A model generated the notes under the pieces. It saw only the letters and a list, made by a program, of their open reading frames with translations, searched no databases and was not told the DNA's origin. Shown here one piece after another: positions 17,162 to 27,943 of a stretch of DNA of 64,000 nt (within the stretch, counting starts at the first letter, position 1; every line of letters starts with the position of its first letter). The DNA is taken from NCBI GenBank assembly GCA_016187945.1, contig JACPIT010000013.1, positions 186,001-250,000 on the forward strand, read 5' to 3'. This stretch comes from Opitutia bacterium (GTDB lineage: Bacteria; Verrucomicrobiota; Verrucomicrobiia; Opitutales; Opitutaceae). The translations under genes and the position numbers were made by a program.

Positions 17162-18598
17162 ATGAATCTCGAACCCGCTCCCCGCCTGCCGAAGTGGATC
17201 TTTCTCGCGATCGACGCCGGCCTCCTGCTCATCGCGTTCGTCATCGTTTATTTTGCCAAGGATCCTTACGCGCCACTGCCGTTCGTCAGCGCGGTGCTAT
17301 GCGCGGCCCTCGCCGCCTTGATCGGCCTCGTGCCGTTCCTGATCGATTTCGCCGCCGACACCGCCGAGGCGGTCCAGCGCGAGCGCGAGCGCATCAACGA
17401 GCAGGTCGCGCGTCTCCACGCCGCCACCGAAAGCCTCGCGCGCGCCGCCGCGCAAATCAAAGCCGTCGAGGAAGCCGTGCACAAATCCGCCCGCGACGCC
17501 GAGACGCTGCCCTACCGGATGCAGGAGAAACTCGCGGAATTCAACGAGACCCTCGCCGCCAAGGAGGAGAACGACCGCGAGGCGCTCGAAACCGAACTCG
17601 AGGAACTCCGCGCCGCCAACAGCGACCAGCTCAAGAGCACCGCGGAAAAGATCTCGAAAGCCGCCGCCGACTGGTCCGCGCTCGAAACGGCCACGCGCAA
17701 GCAACTGGCCGCCGCCGAAGCCGCGCTCGCGAAATTGCAGCACGGCTCGAGCGACGCCGCGACGGAGTTCCAAACCAAAATCTCCACCGCCCTGAAGGAA
17801 CTCGACGCCAGGATTTCCGACCTGAAACACGCCGCCGCCAGCGTGCCGACGACGATCGCCGTCGCCGCCGCCCCGGCGCCGATTGCGCCGGTAGCGCCGG
17901 TAGCGCCGGTCTCAGACCGGCGAGACGAAACCGCTGCCGCGCCCGACGCCGGTCAAAGACCGGCGCTACCGGCCGAGCCGCTCGCCACCACGCCCCCGCC
18001 CGCGGAAGCCGAGACCGAAATTTCCGCCGCCATCGCTGTGAGCGAACCCGCTGCCACCGAAATCGCACCCGCCGCCGAAGCGCCGAAGCCGAAGAAACCT
18101 CGCGCCCCGCGCAAGCCGAAGGCGGACGACACGCTCCTCGCGATGTCCGCCGAAGCGTCGCCCGCCTCCGTCGCGAACGGCACCGAGCACGCTGCGGCTT
18201 CCGCGCCCGCACACTCCGCGCCCTCGCCCGCGACTGAACCCGAACCGCCGGCGCCAGCGCCAGTCGCCGACGAGTCGATCGCGTCTTCCGCCAGCGACGA
18301 GTCCGCCGCGACATCCGACGTCGAATCCTCGACCTCATCGGACGGCGCCACGCGCCTCCTCGCGACGGCCTACATCGGCATCGGCAATAAGCTCTTCATC
18401 CGCGGCGATGGTCCGGGCCTGACGTGGGATCGCGGCGTGCCGATGCAGTTCGTCTCGATCGGCAAGTGGGGTTGGTCGACGCAAGACGCCGCCGGGCCGG
18501 TGCGCTGCAAACTCTACAAGAACGACGACCTCGCCTCGCTCACCGGCGAAATCCTCCTCGAAGCCGGCCGCCACACGGAAGTGACGGCGCTGTTCTGA
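17162..18598 (+). CDS. Membrane-anchored coiled-coil protein with Ala/Pro linker
   Basis: 478 residues from ATG 17162. Two adjacent N-terminal helices (residues about 11-30 and 37-62), a long coiled coil (about 70-225, Ala/Glu/Lys-rich), a low-complexity Ala/Pro/Glu linker (about 226-400) with a Lys/Pro stretch, and a compact C-terminal domain (TRLLATAYIGIGNKLFIRGD to the end, about 85 residues) with a Trp-rich motif GKWGWSTQDAAGPV. The linker contains an entire family D palindrome (17899-17970), read through in frame. Possibly a structural or envelope-spanning protein; function unknown. Confidence 0.8.
   Translation: MNLEPAPRLPKWIFLAIDAGLLLIAFVIVYFAKDPYAPLPFVSAVLCAALAALIGLVPFLIDFAADTAEAVQRERERINEQVARLHAATESLARAAAQIKAVEEAVHKSARDAETLPYRMQEKLAEFNETLAAKEENDREALETELEELRAANSDQLKSTAEKISKAAADWSALETATRKQLAAAEAALAKLQHGSSDAATEFQTKISTALKELDARISDLKHAAASVPTTIAVAAAPAPIAPVAPVAPVSDRRDETAAAPDAGQRPALPAEPLATTPPPAEAETEISAAIAVSEPAATEIAPAAEAPKPKKPRAPRKPKADDTLLAMSAEASPASVANGTEHAAASAPAHSAPSPATEPEPPAPAPVADESIASSASDESAATSDVESSTSSDGATRLLATAYIGIGNKLFIRGDGPGLTWDRGVPMQFVSIGKWGWSTQDAAGPVRCKLYKNDDLASLTGEILLEAGRHTEVTALF
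17899..17970. repeat. Palindromic repeat, family D, inside a coding sequence
   Basis: 24-bp arms starting GGTAGCGCCGGTCTCAGACC (17899-17922) and CGCCGGTCAAAGACCGGCGC (17947-17970), two mismatches. It encodes about residues 246-270 of the coiled-coil protein without breaking the frame. The same element lies in the gene at 47712. Confidence 0.88.
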
Positions 18599-18691
18599 GT
18601 AGGACCGGATTCAGCCGGTCCAGATGGATGTTGTCCGCAAATGAGGCGGGCGAGCGAGGATCGCTTTGAACCGGCTAAAGCCGATCCCACT
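18599..18691. repeat. Palindromic repeat, family C-like
   Basis: Begins GTAGGACCGGATTCAGCCGG directly after the stop codon of the preceding gene and ends ACCGGCTAAAGCCGATCCCAC. Located between convergent genes, where it could also slow or end transcription. Confidence 0.75.
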
Positions 18692-18693
18692 TT

Positions 18694-18909
18694 TCAATAA
18701 TGCGGCGGACGCTCGTCCGCTTCCGCCGCGTTGTCGCTGAGCGGCGAGCCGCCGCCGCCGGCGCTTTGCGCCCGGAGCGTGGCAAGTTCGGCTTTCACCC
18801 GCGCGAGGGCCTCGGTGAGTTCGAGCATCGCCTTGTCCTGCGCGGCGACGTGGCGTTGCAGGTGCGCGTAGCGCTCTTCGAGGCGCGTGAGTCTCTCGGC
18901 GTCGGTCAT
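18694..18909 (-). CDS. slyX: SlyX family protein
   Basis: 71 residues from ATG 18909. A single coiled coil with the SlyX pattern: RLTRLEERYAHLQRHVAAQD, KAMLELTEALARVKAELATL, and the characteristic C-terminal PPHY. The function of SlyX is not settled; it is a small cytoplasmic coiled-coil protein found widely. The gene begins 54 bases from the divergent lipoprotein gene. Confidence 0.88.
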   Translation of the reverse strand: MTDAERLTRLEERYAHLQRHVAAQDKAMLELTEALARVKAELATLRAQSAGGGGSPLSDNAAEADERPPHY

Positions 18910-18962
18910 CGGACGGAGAATGTGCGTTGCGCCGCGACCCGCCAATCCCAGAGTCGTCGCCG

Positions 18963-20216
18963 ATGCGTTTCGTTTCGTGTTTTTGTCTGCTCGCCGCGCT
19001 GGCATGGCTTTCCGGCTGCCAAAACGGCGCGATCTCCGCGGCTCCGCGCCCGAAGGACGAGCTGCTGATCCTGGTCTCGATCGATGGCTTCCGCTGGGAC
19101 TACATCGACCGTTACGACGTGCCGACGCTCCGCCAACTCGCGCGCGACGGCGTGCACGCGCGGCGCATGACACCGTGCTTCCCGTCGAAGACGTTTCCGA
19201 ATCACTACACGCTCGTCACCGGCCTGCGCCCCGAGACGCACGGCATCGTTTCAAACTGGTTCTGGGATCCGGCTTTTGCCGAGACCTTCGGCATGAGCAA
19301 GGACGCCAGCAACACGGAGGCACGCTGGTGGGACGCCGGCGAGCCGGTCTGGATCACCGCGGAGAAACAGGGCGTGCGCAGCGCGTGCTTTTTCTGGCCC
19401 GGCTCGGAGACGGACATTCGCGGCGTGCGGCCGTCGTTTTTCCGAAAATTCAACGGCAAGCTCACGAGCGACCAGCGTGCCGATGGCGTGCTGGCGCTGC
19501 TCGACCTGCCGGCGGAGCGGCGGCCGCGCTTTTGCACGCTGTATATCGACATCGTCGATCACGCGGGGCACAACTTCGGCCCGTTGTCGCCGCAAACGGC
19601 CGCCGCCGCACATGAAGCCGACGCCACGATCGCGCACCTGCTCGCCGGACTCGCCGCGCGCGGGCTGCGCGAGAAGACGAATCTCGTGCTCGTGTCCGAT
19701 CACGGCATGTCCGAGTGCAGCCCGGACCGTGTCGTGTTCGTCGAAGATTTGATGGACCCCGCGAAGGTGCGCATCGAATCCACCGGCCCGAACGGCGGCG
19801 TGCGCCCCCTGCCCGGCACCGTTTCCGCCGCCGAACTCGCCGCGAGCATCCGCGCCAAGGCTCCGCCGCAACTGCACGTCTACCTGCGCGACGAGATGCC
19901 CGCGAACCTCCATTACCGCAACAATCCGCGCATCCCCGACGTGATGCTGGTGATGGACGACCACTGGAACATCGAGAGCAAGATCGGCTGGCCGTCGCGC
20001 CGCGCGACCTACGTGAAGGGCAGCCACGGCTGGGATCCGGCGACGCCGAACATGGGCGCCCTCTTCGTGGCCAACGGCCCCGCCTTCCGCCGCAGTCGCG
20101 AATTTGCCGAGGTGGAAAACATCCACGTCTACAATCTGCTGTGCCGCGTCCTCGGCATCGCGCCGGCGCCGAACGAAGGCGACAACCGCCTCGTGCGCGA
20201 AGCGATGAAGCGCTGA
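18963..20216 (+). CDS. NPP-type phosphodiesterase/pyrophosphatase lipoprotein
   Basis: 417 residues from ATG 18963; the frame is open to 18927 but the lipoprotein signal starts here: FVSCFCLLAALAWLSGC with the acylated Cys19. Alkaline-phosphatase superfamily motifs follow: SIDGFRWDY (metal Asp41), PSKTFPNHYTLVTG with the nucleophile Thr77, DIVDHAGHNFGP, VLVSDHGMSE and GSHGWDP. These match ectonucleotide pyrophosphatase/phosphodiesterases, which hydrolyse nucleotides or phosphodiesters outside the cytoplasm. Length is usual for bacterial members. Confidence 0.92.
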   Translation: MRFVSCFCLLAALAWLSGCQNGAISAAPRPKDELLILVSIDGFRWDYIDRYDVPTLRQLARDGVHARRMTPCFPSKTFPNHYTLVTGLRPETHGIVSNWFWDPAFAETFGMSKDASNTEARWWDAGEPVWITAEKQGVRSACFFWPGSETDIRGVRPSFFRKFNGKLTSDQRADGVLALLDLPAERRPRFCTLYIDIVDHAGHNFGPLSPQTAAAAHEADATIAHLLAGLAARGLREKTNLVLVSDHGMSECSPDRVVFVEDLMDPAKVRIESTGPNGGVRPLPGTVSAAELAASIRAKAPPQLHVYLRDEMPANLHYRNNPRIPDVMLVMDDHWNIESKIGWPSRRATYVKGSHGWDPATPNMGALFVANGPAFRRSREFAEVENIHVYNLLCRVLGIAPAPNEGDNRLVREAMKR

Positions 20217-20229
20217 GTCGACTCAGGCA

Positions 20230-20723
20230 GAAGACCGCCCGCGAATTGCGCGAATCGTCACGAATCCAGAGGGGAAATTTCCCACTTTCCCGCTTTGTCG
20301 AAGGCATTGAACGATCGCTCCCCGAGATCGACGATTTTCATCCTAAATTCCGCAGAAGATTAACCACTGATGAACACTCATGCACATTGATGAATGAGAA
20401 GGCCGAAAAGCGCGGCGTGAGGTCGCTCACCTGCCAGGTGGGCGATCGCAAGTCTGCTTCGATGAGCGCTCATCGGTGAAAATCAGTGGTTCCACGGCGC
20501 TTTCCAGGTTCATCCCAAAAAAATCGCAGTTGAAACGCGGAGGACGCGGAGAGCACAGAGGAGAAACTCCGATCATTCCGCTCCACGGCCCTTCACCCGG
20601 CAGGTGAGTCCTTCGGAGGCCGGATTTCCCCGCGTTCCACTCCGCGTCCTCCGCGCTCTCCGCGTTTCAACTGCGGAATTTAGGTTCATTCGCGACCATT
20701 CGCGCAATTCGCGGGCGGGCTTC
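20230..20723. repeat. Three inverted repeats in one gap (families J, I, G)
   Basis: The 550-base gap 20217-20766 has no gene. Outer pair J: GCCCGCGAATTGCGCGAATC near 20236 matches the reverse complement at 20687-20723. Inside it lie pair I (AACCACTGATGAACACTCAT at 20363; matching AATCAGTGGTT near 20481) and pair G (TTGAAACGCGGAGGACGCGG at 20530; reverse complement at 20644-20673). Two complete palindromes are thus enclosed by the arms of a third. Confidence 0.85.
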
Positions 20724-20766
20724 TCTTCTGCAGGAACCCGGCTGAACGCGAGCGCCGGCGCCGCGC

Positions 20767-21375
20767 TCAGCTCACGCGATCGACGCGCGGTTTCGCCGGA
20801 AAGCTCGCGGGCAGGGGCACGCCCATCTTCTCCAACTGCGGGCGCACGACCGTCTCCATGCAATCGGGGCAGACCGAATGCGAAAACTCCGCCCCCGTGC
20901 GCTCGTTGAAATACTGCTCGATGCGCTGCCAGTAATTCCGGTCGTCGCGGACCTTTTTGCAGTAGCCGCAAATCGGCAAAATCTCCTCCAGCTCGTGCAC
21001 GCGCCGCGTGAAGCCGAGGATGCGCTCCGCCACGCGCAGCCGCATCCAGAGATCGTGCGCGTGCACCGGCTTCAGGAGGAAATCGTCCACGCCGGCATCG
21101 GCCGCGAGCTGCTCGTTCTGACGCGAACCCTCCTTCTGCGAGCAGAGGATGAAATAAACGTAGTCCGGACCCGTGCGCACGCGGCGGCACAGTTCGAGGC
21201 CGTCGATTCCCGGCATCATCCAGTCGGAAATGATCACGCGCACGCCGCTGTCGACGAGCAGACTCAGCGCTTCGTCACCGTTCGCGGCCAGCACCGGATC
21301 GTGCCCCAAGGCCCGCAATTCCGCTTCGAGATGCAACCGCGCGATGGGGTCGTCGTCGACGAGCAGGATTTTCAT
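20767..21375 (-). CDS. Response regulator with Cys-rich tail
   Basis: 202 residues; ATG 21375 overlaps the kinase stop by four bases (ATGA). Receiver domain residues 1-118: acidic pair D8/D9, phospho-acceptor Asp51 in IISDWMMPG, Lys102 in LLKP. After a helix the tail carries ICGYCKKVRDD, YWQRIEQYF and SVCPDCMETVVRP. The two CxxC pairs (136/139, 169/172) may bind a metal; this tail is known at the ends of PAS-containing signalling proteins. No DNA-binding domain, so output is by protein contact. Partner: the hybrid kinase encoded upstream. Confidence 0.9.
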   Translation of the reverse strand: MKILLVDDDPIARLHLEAELRALGHDPVLAANGDEALSLLVDSGVRVIISDWMMPGIDGLELCRRVRTGPDYVYFILCSQKEGSRQNEQLAADAGVDDFLLKPVHAHDLWMRLRVAERILGFTRRVHELEEILPICGYCKKVRDDRNYWQRIEQYFNERTGAEFSHSVCPDCMETVVRPQLEKMGVPLPASFPAKPRVDRVS

Positions 21376-24300
21376 GACCGGAGGAGATCGAGGGCCTTCT
21401 CAACCCGTTTCCACTCTCCGTGCAAGCGTTCGGATTCCGCCGCGACCGCCGCCCAATCGCGGTTCCGCGTCGCGCGCTCCAACGCCAGCGCCGCCGCACG
21501 CATCTCGAACGCGCCGATGTGCGCGCAACTCCCCGCGAGGCGGTGCGCGAGCAATTCGACGGACTCGGCATTCTTCGCCGGCAACGCGACGCCGAGCTCG
21601 CGCAGCACTTCCGGAGTGGTCTCGCGGAAAAGCGCGACGAGTTCGTCGAGCAGTTGCGCGTGTTTCCGACCGGGGATTTCGCGGAGCTGCGCGATCTGTT
21701 TCTCGTCGAGCACGGTCGTCCACTCCGCGGCGGCCGGTTTGGGCGCGACGACGACGTCCGCACACTCGAAGCCGCAGGCCGCGAGCGCCGTCCGCAGCTC
21801 GCCGGCGCGCAGCGGTTTCGAGACGTATTGATCCATGCCGGCGGCGAGGCATTTCGCGCGGTCGTCCGCCATCGCGTAGGCCGTCAGCGCAATGATCGGG
21901 ATGCGCTCGCTGCCCGGCGCCACGCCCGCGCGGATTTTTCGCGTCGCGGTGTAGCCGTCCATCCGCGGCATCTGGCAATCCATCAGGACACCGTCGAAGC
22001 GCACCGCCGCGAGCGCTTGCAGGGCCGTTTCGCCGTCTTCGACGATCTCGCAACTGTGCCCGAGCTGCTCGAGCAGCGAGCGCACGACGAGCCGGTTGGC
22101 TTCGTTGTCCTCGGCCACGAGGAAATGACGTTTCAACGGCGCGCGGGCCGCGACCGCGGGCTCGGCGCGGCGCGCCGGCTCCAGCGCTTCGCCCGTCGAT
22201 CCGAAATCCAGCTCGAACCAGAACAACGAGCCGCGGCCGAGCTCGCTGTGCAGGCCGATCGTGCCGCCCATCAATTCCACGAGCTGCCGCGAGATCGCGA
22301 GGCCCAGGCCGGTGCCGCCGTGGCGCCGCGTCGTGGAGCCGTCGCCCTGCACGAAGGCCTGGAACAGCCGCGCCTGCTCCGCCGGCGCGATCCCCGATCC
22401 GGTGTCGTGCACCTCGAACCGCACGCGGCGCGGCGCGTCGGGGAACGCCCGCACCCGGACCGAAATCTCGCCCGCATCGGTGAATTTGACGGCGTTGCCC
22501 AGGAGATTCGTCAGCACCTGGCGCACGCGCACGTTGTCGCCCCGCACGCGCCGCGGCACGTCGGCCGCCACCGCGCAGCTCACGCGCACCTGCTTCAGTG
22601 CGGCCGGCGGCGAGAGCAGCGCGACGGTCGCCTCGACCAATCCCGGCAGGTCGAAGTCGCCGGCTTCGATCTGCATCTTGCCCGCCTCGATCTTGGAGAA
22701 ATCGAGAATGTCGTTCACGATCGTCAGCAGGCTCTCGGCGCTTTTTTGCACGACTTGGGCCATCTCGCGCTGATTGGCGTCGAGGCTGGTGCCGAGCAGC
22801 AGGTCGGTCATGCCGATCACGCCGTTCATCGGCGTGCGGATTTCGTGGCTCATGTTGGCGAGGAACTCGGACTTCAGGCGCGACGCCACGAGCGCCTGGT
22901 CGCGCGCCTTCGCCAGCGAGTCGAGCAGGCGTTTCTGCTCGGTGATGTCCTCGATCTGGGAGACGAAGTGCACCGGCGCGCCCGCGGCATCGCGCACCAG
23001 CGAGGCGGTGAGACGCACCCACACGATGCGGCCGTCGGCGTGGAAATAACGCTTCTCCATCTGATAGTGGGTGCGCTTGTTCTCGATCAGCTCCTGCACG
23101 TGTGCGAGGTCGGCGTCGAGATCGTCGGGATGCGTGATGTCCTGGAACGTGCGGCGCAGCAGCGTCGCCTCGTCGTAGCCGACGATGGCGCAAAGCGCCG
23201 GGTTCACGCGCAGCCAGCGCCCGTCGAGACCGACCAGCGCCATGCCGATGCCGGCGTATTCGAACGAGCTGCGGAAACGCTCCTCGCGCTCGCGCAGGGC
23301 GGCTTCCGCGCGCCGGCGCTCGGTGATGTCGCGCACCACCGCCAGCACCTGCGCGCCCTCGGGCGTCTCGAGCGGGCTGAGCATGATGTCGACGGGGAAT
23401 TCCGTTCCGTCCTGCCGCACCGCGTGCAACTCGAGGCCCGCGCCCATCGCGCGCGCCCGCGGATTCTCGAAGTAGCGCGCCAGGTGCACGCCGTGCCGCG
23501 CGCGAACGACCGGCGGCAAAAGCATGTCCAGCGGCTGCCCCGCCAGCCGCCCCGCCTCCCAGCCGAAGAGCGACGACGCCGGCGCATTCGTGCGCACGAT
23601 GCGACCGCGCCGGTCCACCAGCAGGATCGCGTCCGGCGAACTCTCGAACAATTGCTGGAACAGCCGCTCGCTCTTCTGCAGCGCCGCCGTGCGCTCGCGC
23701 ACGCGCTCCTCGAGCACCGCCGCGGCTTCCTTCTGGTCGTGGATGTCGGTGTTCGTGCCGAACCACCGCAGGATCGCGCCGTTCGCATCGCGCAGCGGCG
23801 CGGCCCGGGTCTTGAACCACCGGTATTCGCCATCGTGCCGCCGGATGCGAAACTCCACGTCGAAATCCGCCCCGCCCGCCACCGCCTCCCGCCACGCGCG
23901 GGTGGCGGCGGCGCGATCGTCGGGATGCACTTGCTCCGCCCACGTGTCGCCGAGTTGCGCCGTGTGATCGCGCCCGGTGTAGTCGCGCCACTGCGGCCCC
24001 ATCCAATCGGTCCAGCCGTCGGCGGTCGCGGTCCACACCAACTGCGGCAGCGTCACCGCCACCGTGCGATAGCGCTGCTCGGCCTGCGCGATCTCCTTGA
24101 AAGCCGCGTGCAGCTCCGCCGTGCGTTCGCGCACGCGCTGCTCGAGCCGATCGTTGGCCTCGCGCAACTCGGACTCGGCGCGCTGCCGGGCCTTCGAGGC
24201 GCGAAATTCCAGGCTGAACGCCAGCGCGATCAGCAGCAACGCGAGGGCGCCCGCGCCGAGCTGCACCTTGCGCGAGCCGCGCTCGGTCTTGGTCCACTCC

Positions 24301-25454
24301 GCTTCGCGCAGCGCCAGCAGGCGGGTTTCCTCGGCGCGGATTTCGTCGGCCAGATTCACGAGCGCGCTGCCGCCGGCGCCCGGTTGCTCGCTGAGCAGAC
24401 GCTGCGCCGCGGCCTGCCCCTCTCCATCGCGCACGCGCACGAGTTCCCCGGCCGCGGCGATCTTTTGCGCCGCCAGCCCCTGCAGGCGCGCGACCCGCTG
24501 CGACTGCACCGCATTGTCCGCCACCAGTTCGCGCATCTGCGCCACGCCGCCCTCGAGCTCCGCGCGATGATCGCCCACCCGCGAGCGGAACGAGTTCACC
24601 CCCGTCAACGCGTAGCCGCGCGCCGAGGATTCCATGCGCGCCACTTCGGCGACGATGCGATCCATCGTGCCGCGCACGATGTGCGAGTGCACCACCGACC
24701 GCGAAGTGTCGAGCAACTGCTGGTGGCTCGCCAGCGTGATCGCGCCCACGACGAGGATCAGTCCGCCAGCCGAGGCAAACAGCGGCAGCGAGTGCGCCGT
24801 CGAACGCTCCAGCGCCGGCGCGCGCCGGATGCCCCACCACACCACCGCGCCGCCCGCAACGAGGAACGCCACCGCCGTGTGCACCGCCATCCCGGTGAAA
24901 CGCCACCACACCGACGACGTCCGCAATCCCACCAGAAAACTGCCGAGCGCCAGAAACGCCACCGCCACCAGCAGCGACGCCAGCACCGAGAGCGTGCGCG
25001 TTCGCGGACGCCGCGCGCCCATCAGCAGCAGGCTCGCGCCCAGCACCGCGAACGATCCTGCTGCATTCGGCGACATCCGTCCGTCGAACCGGTAGCCCGT
25101 TGAAAATTTTCCCGGTTCGAACCGGAACGCCGCCAGCGCCAGCGGTTCCGCCAGCGCATACAACACGAGCGTGCCTCCGCCCAACAGCAGCAGCAACGCG
25201 CCGAGCCCGGCCGCCGCGCGCGCCCGGCCCAGCCCGTGCGCCACCAGCGAAGCACCTCCGAACAAAAATCCGATCGCCGTGACGAACGCCATCGGCACTC
25301 CATCCGGCAACACGGTCACCCACGCCTTGTGCCCCGTGAAGCGTCCGAGCAGGACAAAAACGCTCAACGCGACGAGCGCACCACCCGTCGCGAGCAACGA
25401 CCGCCGGAGAACGTTGTCAGGCGGAGGCGAGTTCACGAGGCAGACGCTAGGCAT
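21372..25454 (-). CDS. Hybrid histidine kinase (CHASE3, 3 PAS, HisKA, REC, HPt)
   Basis: 1360 residues from ATG 25454. Membrane block of about seven helices (residues 17-240), CHASE3-like periplasmic part (about 245-395), helix 397-415, coiled coil, PAS domains at about 456-575, 598-712 and 722-840, HisKA with His870 in NMSHEIRTPMNG, ATPase domain with N-box LGNAVKFTD, DTGSGI and GGTGLGL, receiver with Asp1159 in VLMDCQMPRMDG, and a C-terminal HPt with His1304 in AHRLAGSCAHIGA. A complete phosphorelay in one chain; phosphate can go on to the response regulator encoded next (4-nt overlap). Signal unknown. Confidence 0.95.
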   Translation of the reverse strand: MPSVCLVNSPPPDNVLRRSLLATGGALVALSVFVLLGRFTGHKAWVTVLPDGVPMAFVTAIGFLFGGASLVAHGLGRARAAAGLGALLLLLGGGTLVLYALAEPLALAAFRFEPGKFSTGYRFDGRMSPNAAGSFAVLGASLLLMGARRPRTRTLSVLASLLVAVAFLALGSFLVGLRTSSVWWRFTGMAVHTAVAFLVAGGAVVWWGIRRAPALERSTAHSLPLFASAGGLILVVGAITLASHQQLLDTSRSVVHSHIVRGTMDRIVAEVARMESSARGYALTGVNSFRSRVGDHRAELEGGVAQMRELVADNAVQSQRVARLQGLAAQKIAAAGELVRVRDGEGQAAAQRLLSEQPGAGGSALVNLADEIRAEETRLLALREAEWTKTERGSRKVQLGAGALALLLIALAFSLEFRASKARQRAESELREANDRLEQRVRERTAELHAAFKEIAQAEQRYRTVAVTLPQLVWTATADGWTDWMGPQWRDYTGRDHTAQLGDTWAEQVHPDDRAAATRAWREAVAGGADFDVEFRIRRHDGEYRWFKTRAAPLRDANGAILRWFGTNTDIHDQKEAAAVLEERVRERTAALQKSERLFQQLFESSPDAILLVDRRGRIVRTNAPASSLFGWEAGRLAGQPLDMLLPPVVRARHGVHLARYFENPRARAMGAGLELHAVRQDGTEFPVDIMLSPLETPEGAQVLAVVRDITERRRAEAALREREERFRSSFEYAGIGMALVGLDGRWLRVNPALCAIVGYDEATLLRRTFQDITHPDDLDADLAHVQELIENKRTHYQMEKRYFHADGRIVWVRLTASLVRDAAGAPVHFVSQIEDITEQKRLLDSLAKARDQALVASRLKSEFLANMSHEIRTPMNGVIGMTDLLLGTSLDANQREMAQVVQKSAESLLTIVNDILDFSKIEAGKMQIEAGDFDLPGLVEATVALLSPPAALKQVRVSCAVAADVPRRVRGDNVRVRQVLTNLLGNAVKFTDAGEISVRVRAFPDAPRRVRFEVHDTGSGIAPAEQARLFQAFVQGDGSTTRRHGGTGLGLAISRQLVELMGGTIGLHSELGRGSLFWFELDFGSTGEALEPARRAEPAVAARAPLKRHFLVAEDNEANRLVVRSLLEQLGHSCEIVEDGETALQALAAVRFDGVLMDCQMPRMDGYTATRKIRAGVAPGSERIPIIALTAYAMADDRAKCLAAGMDQYVSKPLRAGELRTALAACGFECADVVVAPKPAAAEWTTVLDEKQIAQLREIPGRKHAQLLDELVALFRETTPEVLRELGVALPAKNAESVELLAHRLAGSCAHIGAFEMRAAALALERATRNRDWAAVAAESERLHGEWKRVEKALDLLRS

Positions 25455-25533
25455 CGACCCACCGCTGGCCAGACTTTAGGCGCCGAGCTCAAATTTCGCG
25501 GCAAACGCGTCGGCGAATCGGCATCGCGCTCGA

Positions 25534-27825
<2,292 letters not shown>

Positions 27826-27943
27826 CCCGGGGAAGCAAACCCGGGCCGTCGCGAAGGCAACCCCGGGGTTTACTCCGGGCAATGCGCCGCTCAAACGGAC
27901 GGTTGACGGCCGCGCGACCGCCCGACTCACTCGCCGGTTCTCC

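Noticed and set aside
21420-25103. A plus-strand open frame of over 1200 codons
   Set aside because: Exactly antisense to the hybrid kinase; the minus-strand product has a full set of recognised domains, the plus product none.
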